Of a stretch of DNA of 5,542 nt, positions 1 to 5,204 are shown piece by piece. The stretch's first letter is position 1. Each line of letters begins with the position of its first letter. The notes beneath the pieces are model-generated. The model had not been told where the DNA came from. It made no database searches and worked only from the letters and a program-made list of their open reading frames with translations. The position numbers and the translations under genes were made by a program. Origin of the DNA: an uncultured bacterium (GTDB taxonomy: Bacteria > Cyanobacteriota > Vampirovibrionia > Gastranaerophilales > Gastranaerophilaceae); assembly GCA_948888345.1 (NCBI GenBank), contig CAQTPN010000068.1, positions 1 through 5,542 of the forward strand. Direction: 5' to 3'.

Positions 1-17
1 ATTTTAAGGGGGTTTAA

Positions 18-728
18 ATGTTTAATACAATTAATTCAATATTTTTAGATTTTGACGGAACAATAACAAAATTTGATACAGTTAATACATTCTTTAAAAC
101 CTTTGCTTCAAAAGAATGGATAAATATTGAACAAGATTGGATAGATGGCAGAATAAATTCCAAAACCTGTATGCGGATGCAGTTAAATTTAATTAAAAAT
201 TTAACCGAAGAAAAGCTTTTTAATTTCCTGAATTCCGTCCAATTGCAGGATGGCTTTATTGAATTTTGCAAATTTGCAGAGGAAAATAATAAAAATGTAA
301 CAATAATAAGCGACGGATTTGATTTTTTTATTGATTACATTTTAAAAAAAGAAAATTTAAACAATATAAGATTTTATTCAAACCATTTAGAAATTTTAAA
401 AGAAAATAATATCCTGAATTTTAAACTGACATTTCCCAATAATTCCAAAACCTGCACATCGGGCCTTGGATGCTGTAAATGCCTGGTAAGAAAATCGTCT
501 GCCACAAAAGATGAAAAATTCATATACGCCGGTGATGGATTATCCGATAGGTGTATTGCAAGCAAGGCTAATCTGTTGTTTGCTAAAAACAGTTTAAAAA
601 ATCATTGCATTAAAAACGGTATAGATTTTGTCGAATTTAATGATTTCTATGATATTTTAAACCGGCTATTTTTAAAGAAGGGAATAAAAAATGCAGGATT
701 TAAAACAGAAAACGCTTACAGAAGATGA
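18..728 (+). CDS. MtnX-like HAD-family phosphatase
   Basis: Predicted cytosolic phosphomonoesterase of the HAD superfamily, 236 residues. The HAD motifs are in order: motif I D11-F-D13-G-T with the nucleophile Asp and the acid/base Asp, motif II S98-D-G, motif III K154 within GCCKC, and motif IV GDGLSD with D173 and D177 for Mg2+. The GCCK context is typical of the MtnX/diketo-methylthio-phosphopentane phosphatase group, which belongs with the phosphoserine phosphatase-like HADs; length also fits. The start at ATG 18 has a strong AAGGGGG at 6-12, 5 nt upstream. The last 38 nt overlap the aminotransferase gene, so the two are probably co-translated. No other methionine-salvage gene is visible and the partner is a class III aminotransferase, so true MtnX activity is not established; the substrate could be another phosphorylated sugar, ketone or amino-alcohol. 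The family call is firm and the substrate is unknown. Confidence 0.85.
   Translation: MFNTINSIFLDFDGTITKFDTVNTFFKTFASKEWINIEQDWIDGRINSKTCMRMQLNLIKNLTEEKLFNFLNSVQLQDGFIEFCKFAEENNKNVTIISDGFDFFIDYILKKENLNNIRFYSNHLEILKENNILNFKLTFPNNSKTCTSGLGCCKCLVRKSSATKDEKFIYAGDGLSDRCIASKANLLFAKNSLKNHCIKNGIDFVEFNDFYDILNRLFLKKGIKNAGFKTENAYRR
678..683 (+). promoter_or_regulatory. Shine-Dalgarno AAGGGA setting the aminotransferase start
   Basis: AAGGGA sits 7 nt before ATG 691, inside the 3' end of the upstream phosphatase gene. This good site at good spacing supports the start at 691, and therefore a real 38-nt overlap with the phosphatase gene, rather than a later start. Confidence 0.7.
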
Positions 729-2076
729 AATCAGGGAATTAGATAATAAGTATTGCTCCTGGGGTGATACAACCCATTACAGCAAAAATCCAAAAATCTT
801 TGCAGATTGCAAAGGTTCATTTATGTTTGATAGCAATAATACTCCCTATTTAGACCTTCAAATGTGGTATGCAAGCTGCAATTTAGGATATAAAAACGAA
901 AAAATATCAAATGCCGTTATAGATTGCATTAATACTATGCCGCAGATTGCCTCCCGTTTTTTGTTTGAAAACAAAGTACTTCTGGCTTCAAAAATTGCCC
1001 GCGCCTGCGAAGAAAGATTTAATTTAAAAGGAAGGGTTCATTTTAATGTCGGCGGCGCGCAGGCTGTTGAAGATGCCCTTAAACTCGTTAGAAATTTTAC
1101 CGGAAAAAATCTGCTTTTTGCCTTTATGGGCGGATACCACGGAAGAACAATCGGTGCATCCTGCGTTACTTCAAGCTTTAGATACAGAGAACACTTCGGG
1201 CATTTTGGCGACAGAGCTCATTTTGTACCATTCCCCTATTGTTACAGATGCCACTATGGCAAAAACTGTCAAGACTGTAATTTTTACTGCGTAAAACAAT
1301 TTGAGAAAAATTTTGAAAGCGAATATAAATCTTTCTACAGCCCGTCAACAGGCAAATCTGAATATGTAGCATTTATTGCAGAGCCTCTTCAGGGAACAGG
1401 CGGATACATTGTACCGCCGATGGGATATTTTAAAGAATTAAAAAGAGTTTTGGATAAATTCGGAATTCTTTTTATAGCAGATGAAATTCAAATGGGATTT
1501 TACAGAACAGGAAAACTCTGGTCAATAGAACATTTTGGAGTTCAACCGGATGTTATAACTTTTGGAAAGTCTTTAACAAACGGCCTGAATCCGCTTGCGG
1601 GGCTATGGGCCAAAGAGGAAATGATTAACCCCGATATCTGGCCTGCAGGCCGCACCCATTCAACCTATTCATCAAACCCCATAGGATGTGCTGCAGGGTG
1701 CGCCGTTATGGATACATTTGAAGAACATAATTTTGAAGATGATATAAAAGAAAAAGGAAGAAGATTTTTAGAAGGCTTAAAATATCTAAAATCCCGCTAT
1801 AAACAAATAGGAAATGTGGATGGCCTCGGCCTTGCTCTTAGAATTGAATGCACCAAAAGCGACGGATTTACACCCGATAAAGAGCTTTGTGACAACATTA
1901 TAGAAGAAGGCTTAAAAGGAAACCTTGAATACAGGGGAGAAAAATCAGGACTTGTACTGAATAACGGCGGATATTTTAAAAATGTTATAACCCTTGTTCC
2001 GCCGCTTACAATATCAAATGAAGAAATTGATATGGCAATAGAACTTTTGGATAAATGCTTTATGAGGTTTTGCTAA
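691..2076 (+). CDS. Class III PLP-dependent aminotransferase with a five-Cys insert
   Basis: Fold type I PLP enzyme of the GABA/ornithine/acetylornithine aminotransferase class, 461 residues, full length. Visible motifs: the cofactor phosphate loop at G121-G122-A123-Q, the ring-stacking Y149-H150 in GGYHGRT, E231 in AEPLQGTGG, the PLP-nitrogen D264 in IADEIQMGF.RTG, the Schiff-base lysine K293 in TFGKSLTNG, and THSTYSSNP around 322-330 supplying the phosphate-binding Thr. It probably moves an amino group between an amino acid and a keto or aldehyde acceptor. Racemases and epimerases of the same class (broad-specificity amino acid racemase, isoleucine 2-epimerase) cannot be excluded. Residues 184-200 hold C184, C187, C193, C196 and C200, after a PYCYRC motif that I recall from archaeal and bacterial members. 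The gene overlaps the phosphatase upstream and abuts the hydrolase downstream, so it is the central gene of the cassette. Family certain, substrate not. Confidence 0.9.
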   Translation: MQDLKQKTLTEDEIRELDNKYCSWGDTTHYSKNPKIFADCKGSFMFDSNNTPYLDLQMWYASCNLGYKNEKISNAVIDCINTMPQIASRFLFENKVLLASKIARACEERFNLKGRVHFNVGGAQAVEDALKLVRNFTGKNLLFAFMGGYHGRTIGASCVTSSFRYREHFGHFGDRAHFVPFPYCYRCHYGKNCQDCNFYCVKQFEKNFESEYKSFYSPSTGKSEYVAFIAEPLQGTGGYIVPPMGYFKELKRVLDKFGILFIADEIQMGFYRTGKLWSIEHFGVQPDVITFGKSLTNGLNPLAGLWAKEEMINPDIWPAGRTHSTYSSNPIGCAAGCAVMDTFEEHNFEDDIKEKGRRFLEGLKYLKSRYKQIGNVDGLGLALRIECTKSDGFTPDKELCDNIIEEGLKGNLEYRGEKSGLVLNNGGYFKNVITLVPPLTISNEEIDMAIELLDKCFMRFC

Positions 2077-2948
2077 AAAATATGAAAAGTCAAAGTGCAA
2101 GAAAAACTCAGATGGACTATATCCTGATACACAGAGAAACAGTTCAGCCAAACCGTGCCGTTATGTTGTTCCATGGACTCACAGGAAGCCCTTATGAACT
2201 TAAAAAATATGCAAAATTTTTATATGATAAAGGCTTTGATGTTTATTGCTACTGCCTGCCGGGACATGGCGACCACAAAATTGACATATATTCAGTTAAA
2301 GAAAGCGACTGGCGAAAATTTGCAAACAAAAGATATAAGGAACTGAGAAACCATTATGCGGATTTTTTTGCAGGGGGCTTGTGCCTTGGAGCGGTTCTTG
2401 CGCTTAACCTTGCAATTGAAAATAAAGATGTAACAGGCCTTATTTGCCTTTCTACCACCCTCTTTTTGGATGGCTGGACAATTCCCTGGTATAATTTTTT
2501 AATGCCCGTAGGCTTATACACAATTTTAAGATATTATTACACTTTCCCTGAGCGCGAGCCTTACGGCATAAAAAATCTAAAGGCAAGAAACGCTGTTTCA
2601 AAACTTATGAGCAAAAATACCGTTGCTATGGATAATTATCCTTTGAGTTCAATCTATGAATTACTTTTGCTTTCAAAAAAAGTACGGCACAATATCAAAA
2701 AGGTATTTGCACCAATCCTTATTATTCATTCACTTGAAGATGACCTAACAAGCACAAAAAGTGCAAAGTTTGTATTTAATAATGTTTCATCTTTTTATAA
2801 AGAATATATGGAATTAAAAGACAGTTACCATCTTGTCTTATATGATAACGAGAAAGAAAAGGTTATGAATAAAACAATGGAATTTATTGAGGCTCTTTCA
2901 TATAAGAGAAACATTCCGCTAAAAGAGCTGCAGAATAAGAGAAAATAA
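2055..2948 (+). CDS. Alpha/beta hydrolase (carboxylesterase/lipase-like) with Cys nucleophile
   Basis: Alpha/beta-hydrolase fold protein, up to 297 residues, without signal peptide. It resembles the Est30/monoglyceride lipase type: the oxyanion-hole HGLTGSP at 40-46, LPGHGDH at 68-74, the nucleophile elbow G108-L-C110-L-G112, the acid at about D229 in HSLEDD, and the catalytic H259 in DSYHLVLYD. The elbow has Cys where esterases have Ser, as in dienelactone hydrolase, PHA synthase and some thioesterases. The enzyme may therefore be an acyltransferase or thioester-using enzyme rather than a plain esterase; this is inference. A lid region rich in Trp and Tyr (about 138-165) suggests a hydrophobic substrate. 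Starts at 2055 (20-codon region overlapping the aminotransferase by 22 nt), 2082 and 2112 are possible. ATG 2082 has GAGG at 2064-2067 but at a long 14-nt spacing, so the start is uncertain. The stop codon overlaps the ribosome binding site of the next gene. Confidence 0.85.
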   Translation: MLYEVLLKNMKSQSARKTQMDYILIHRETVQPNRAVMLFHGLTGSPYELKKYAKFLYDKGFDVYCYCLPGHGDHKIDIYSVKESDWRKFANKRYKELRNHYADFFAGGLCLGAVLALNLAIENKDVTGLICLSTTLFLDGWTIPWYNFLMPVGLYTILRYYYTFPEREPYGIKNLKARNAVSKLMSKNTVAMDNYPLSSIYELLLLSKKVRHNIKKVFAPILIIHSLEDDLTSTKSAKFVFNNVSSFYKEYMELKDSYHLVLYDNEKEKVMNKTMEFIEALSYKRNIPLKELQNKRK

Positions 2949-2952
2949 GGAG
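2947..2952 (+). promoter_or_regulatory. Strong Shine-Dalgarno AAGGAG for a TTG start
   Basis: AAGGAG overlaps the TAA stop of the hydrolase (2946-2948) and lies 8 nt before TTG 2961. An in-frame TAA at 2955-2957 rules out any earlier start, and the next ATG (2985) would cut into the first membrane helix. The site therefore decides in favour of TTG. Confidence 0.75.
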
Positions 2953-2960
2953 AATAAAAA

Positions 2961-3314
2961 TTGAAACTTTTATTAATAATACTTATGGGTGTAAATTTTC
3001 TTTTAATTGCATCTTTTCTTTACGGAATAACTAATATTTTTAAAGATGAAACAGAAGCAAAAATAAGGGCGTTTTATTCCGTCTTTCTGTCCGTCCTTCT
3101 TTTTATATACCTTATTTTAATCTTAATTACAGGATTTAAATATCTTATGGGTGCCCATTACTCAATAGTGCCTTTTATGTTTATGTTTTTTGCATTTCCT
3201 TTTATCGGAGGAAAATTTGCATCATACAAAAAAGTTGAACTTTTAAGCTATTTGCAGATAGGAATATTTTTTCTAAGCCTTTTATACTTTACATATCTTT
3301 ATGTAAAACTTTAA
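2961..3314 (+). CDS. Small four-helix integral membrane protein, unknown function
   Basis: I do not recognise the family. The 117-residue product is almost entirely hydrophobic, with four likely membrane helices at about 2-23, 38-58, 66-84 and 94-115. The short loops carry the charges (KDETEAKIR at 28-36 and KFASYKK at 85-91). There is no signal peptide, cysteine or obvious catalytic motif. The first codon is TTG, read as Met, with AAGGAG 8 nt upstream. The gene starts 12 nt after the hydrolase stop and is the last gene of the + strand cassette, so it is probably made together with the three enzymes. It could anchor the enzymes, assist export, or be an unrelated passenger; nothing in the sequence decides this. 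Confidence 0.75.
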   Translation: MKLLLIILMGVNFLLIASFLYGITNIFKDETEAKIRAFYSVFLSVLLFIYLILILITGFKYLMGAHYSIVPFMFMFFAFPFIGGKFASYKKVELLSYLQIGIFFLSLLYFTYLYVKL

Positions 3315-3329
3315 TTTTTTTAAAAAATC

Positions 3330-3359
3330 TTGTTAAAAACTGCAGGTTTATGCTAAATT
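3330..3359 (+). promoter_or_regulatory. Possible sigma70-type promoter for the zinc-ribbon/PH gene
   Basis: In the 79-nt gap between two + strand genes, TTGTTA (3330-3335) is followed after 18 nt by TAAATT (3354-3359), preceded by TGC as an extended -10. Each hexamer matches consensus at four of six positions. The gap has no clear GC-rich terminator, so read-through from the upstream cassette also remains possible. Confidence 0.4.
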
Positions 3360-3393
3360 AAAGAAGTTAATAAAAAGGGATTCAATAAATTAG

Positions 3394-4032
3394 ATGCAGT
3401 GTAAATTTTGCGGTCAACAGTTACCTAAAAACGCCATCTGCTGCAGCAGATGCGGCGGGAGTATGACATCTTCAAAAAAGATTCATATTCCAAAAGCGCG
3501 CGATGAAGAAATGATTTTTAATATTAAACCTGCTTTTGACCCTGCAACTTTAGGCGTGCGCGCTTTCTTTCTTGCTGTATTCATGGGTGCAGTTTCAACG
3601 GTAACAATAGGGACGCTTCTTTATATAGCTTTAAGCTTTATGAGCTCAATGGACCGTTTTATGGGAACCATAGACACAATGATGGGCTTTTGGATTGCAG
3701 GTGCAACAGCTTTCATTATAACCTTCTGGCTTTCAATGTATATTGCAAAGAAAAATACAATTGCTAGAAAATTTACATTCTATCAAACAAGAATGGAATA
3801 TACATATAACGCATTTGACGGCAAATTCAGATATCTTGAATACACATCCATACTTGATTCAAGCGTTACAAAAGGGCCCCTTCAAAGAATGTCAAACCTT
3901 GGAAATATTTCTTTTGTATGCGTTGGCAGCTTTCATGATTATGTTGTTGTAATAGGCGACGTACGCGACCCTGATTATGTTTACAAAAAAGTTTTAGATT
4001 TAATTGAAGTAAATAAAGAATTAAACAAATAA
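3394..4032 (+). CDS. Zinc-ribbon, two-TM, bacterial PH-like domain membrane protein
   Basis: The product is a 212-residue inner-membrane protein of unknown role. An N-terminal zinc ribbon has C3-x2-C6 and C17-x2-C20 (CKFCG and CSRCG knuckles, with an extra C16). Two membrane helices follow at about 55-82 and 95-117. A C-terminal beta-rich domain at about 120-205 (FTFYQTRMEY, LEYTSILDSSV, IGDVRDPDYVYKKVLDLI) resembles the bacterial PH (YdbS/bPH2) type, which typically follows a helix pair like this. These proteins are widespread and poorly characterised; links to envelope stress or membrane organisation are suggestions only. An in-frame TAG directly before ATG 3394 fixes the start as the first possible; GGGA at 3377-3380 is rather far (13 nt) for a ribosome site. 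The gene is convergent with the TonB-like gene, 5 nt between stops. Confidence 0.8.
   Translation: MQCKFCGQQLPKNAICCSRCGGSMTSSKKIHIPKARDEEMIFNIKPAFDPATLGVRAFFLAVFMGAVSTVTIGTLLYIALSFMSSMDRFMGTIDTMMGFWIAGATAFIITFWLSMYIAKKNTIARKFTFYQTRMEYTYNAFDGKFRYLEYTSILDSSVTKGPLQRMSNLGNISFVCVGSFHDYVVVIGDVRDPDYVYKKVLDLIEVNKELNK
3435..3452. repeat. 18-bp perfect palindrome inside the zinc-ribbon codons
   Basis: CATCTGCTGCAGCAGATG reads identically on both strands. It spans the codons for the second zinc knuckle (Ile-Cys-Cys-Ser-Arg-Cys region), about 41 nt into the gene. It is uninterrupted, so in RNA it would fold with a small loop and about 7 paired bases. It may simply reflect the TGC/AGC/AGA codons of a Cys-Ser-Arg-rich stretch. 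Confidence 0.6.
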
Positions 4033-4037
4033 ACCTT

Positions 4038-4454
4038 TTAAAACCATATAGGAATCGGTATCGGAATAATTTTGGTTTGTTTTCTTATTTTATATCTGAA
4101 AACAAGATTTTTTGCGCTCATATAATCTTGATAAGAAGGAAATTCAGCATTTTCCATCTTTTTAATTACCTTTTTATCATACCTTTCAGAACCGGAACTT
4201 ACTAAAATCCAGGCCTTTTCAACACTTCCGTCTTTCTTGATGCTTACTGCAAACTGCGGTTCTCTGTTTATATAAGAAAATGACCTGGGCATATTTTTAT
4301 AAACCGCATCATTAACCTTTTGCGTATAATCATCATACGCTTCTTTTGAATTATATTTTATGGTTTTTGTATATGTGTAATTTGAAGCAAAAACAGTATT
4401 TACAATATTTGATAATAAAATTAATAATAAAACAATATTTATATATTTTTTCAT
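4038..4454 (-). CDS. Exported protein with TonB-like C-terminal domain
   Basis: A 138-residue protein with a Lys-rich start and hydrophobic core (about 5-22), then VFA-S, a plausible signal peptidase site after residue 23; it could instead stay as an anchor. Residues about 39-122 follow the TonB C-terminal pattern: an amphipathic helix (YDDYTQKVNDAVYKNM), FAVSIKKDGSVEKAWILVSSGS, a second helix (YDKKVIKKMENAEFP), and a last strand (LVFRYKI). It lacks the long Pro-rich stalk of true TonB, so an energy-transducing role is doubtful; it may be a periplasmic interaction module. The tail ends in alternating Ile-Pro and then Trp-Phe. AAGAGG at 4464-4469 lies 9 nt before the ATG. It follows the racemase gene by 63 nt on the same strand; an AT-rich TATAAA (4486-4491) lies in that gap but has no matching -35. 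No ExbB/ExbD is visible. Confidence 0.7.
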   Translation of the reverse strand: MKKYINIVLLLILLSNIVNTVFASNYTYTKTIKYNSKEAYDDYTQKVNDAVYKNMPRSFSYINREPQFAVSIKKDGSVEKAWILVSSGSERYDKKVIKKMENAEFPSYQDYMSAKNLVFRYKIRKQTKIIPIPIPIWF

Positions 4455-4517
4455 AACCTTAATCCTCTTAAATCAGAAGTAAAATTTTATATATCCTCGT
4501 TCTTTATACATATTTAA

Positions 4518-5201
4518 TCATATAATTTCTTTAATAATAGCCTTGCAATGAGAGTGTACCGTATTAATTACAGGAACAGAAGCTTCTTTTATTATATTTG
4601 GAAGTTCCGTGCATCCGAGCACCACACACTCTGCGCCAAAACTTTTATATTTTTCTATAATTTTAAGAATTTTCATGCGTGATTCATCAAAAATATTTCC
4701 AATACATAGCTCATCAAAAATTATATTATGTATAACATCCATCTCATCATCATTAGGCACAATAACTTTAAGCCCGTATTCTCCTGCCAGTTTTTTCACA
4801 TAAAAAGATTCTTTCATTGTATATTTTGTACCGATTAATAAAAGTACTTCAAATCCTCTTTCTTTAACATCATAAGCTGTGGCATCCGCAATATGTATAA
4901 GCGGAATGTTTATACTGTTTTGAACTTCTCTTGCAACGTTATGCATCGTATTTGTTGCAATTGCAATACAATCTGCACCTGCAGTTTCAAGTTTCTTTGC
5001 AGAATTTGCAAGAATTGTTCCGAGTTTTTGCCAGTCTCCTGTTTTTTGATGGAAAGCTATGACATCAAAATCATAGCTTTCCATCAAAATCTTTGCACTA
5101 TGCAGGCCGCCAAGCTTTTCATTCACCATTTCATTTAATATTCTGTAATATTCAATGGTGGATTCAAAACTCATTCCGCCTATAATACCTGCCGTTTTCA
5201 T
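4518..5201 (-). CDS. Aspartate/glutamate racemase, YgeA (EcL-DER) type
   Basis: Cofactor-independent racemase that interconverts L- and D-aspartate or glutamate in the cytosol, 227 residues, full length. Visible landmarks: GIIGGMSFESTIEYYR at 5-20, GGLHSAK at 31-37, T83-N-T-M-H, HIADAT at 103-108, LLIGTKYTM at 121-129 and LGC197TELP. Family members usually use two cysteines; here the first is Thr83 and the second Cys197. From memory, the E. coli YgeA L-Asp/Glu racemase has the same pair at the same numbers, so this is probably a working enzyme of that subtype, possibly favouring the L to D direction. The gene starts 3 nt after leuB ends; its AAAGG (5210-5214) lies in the last leuB codons, so translation is probably coupled. 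Codons about 38-53 contain a perfect 19-bp inverted repeat. D-amino acids for the cell wall or for signalling are possible uses; this is inference. Confidence 0.88.
   Translation of the reverse strand: MKTAGIIGGMSFESTIEYYRILNEMVNEKLGGLHSAKILMESYDFDVIAFHQKTGDWQKLGTILANSAKKLETAGADCIAIATNTMHNVAREVQNSINIPLIHIADATAYDVKERGFEVLLLIGTKYTMKESFYVKKLAGEYGLKVIVPNDDEMDVIHNIIFDELCIGNIFDESRMKILKIIEKYKSFGAECVVLGCTELPNIIKEASVPVINTVHSHCKAIIKEII
5044..5089. repeat. 19-bp perfect inverted repeat with 8-nt loop inside the racemase gene
   Basis: The arms at 5044-5062 and 5071-5089 are exact reverse complements; the loop is 5063-5070 (CATCAAAA). A direct repeat, CATCAAAATC, also occurs at 5063-5072 and 5082-5091. 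In the racemase mRNA this would form a long hairpin about 110-160 nt after the start codon. No U-run follows it, so it does not look like an intrinsic terminator. The reading frame is intact through both arms. Confidence 0.95.
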
Positions 5202-5204
5202 TAA

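Noticed and set aside
18..728. Assigning the symbol mtnX to the phosphatase
   Set aside because: The motifs fit the wider family but no other methionine-salvage gene is visible and the partner enzyme differs, so the specific function is not supported.
1046..1294. + strand open frame of 82 codons inside the aminotransferase
   Set aside because: It is an alternative frame of a gene with clear family motifs throughout; no recognisable protein.
1640..1651. 12-bp palindrome GGCCTGCAGGCC in the aminotransferase
   Set aside because: Short, and explained by the codons for Trp-Pro-Ala-Gly; not notable.
3311..3335. Possible terminator after the membrane protein gene (T-run followed by A-run)
   Set aside because: The only pairing is between A and T runs with no GC stem, too weak to call.
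4041..4078. AAACCA...TGGTTT arms followed by T-rich sequence, possible terminator for the zinc-ribbon gene
   Set aside because: Only 6 bp of stem around a 26-nt loop, inside the opposing coding sequence; not convincing.
4486..4520. Possible - strand promoter before the TonB-like gene (TATAAA at 4486-4491)
   Set aside because: No -35 hexamer at 16-18 nt; AT-rich DNA gives such matches easily.
4893..5138. + strand open frame of 81 codons with peptide resembling part of the racemase
   Set aside because: It is antisense to the racemase gene; the likeness is produced by the inverted repeat at 5044-5089, and there is no supporting ribosome site or family match.
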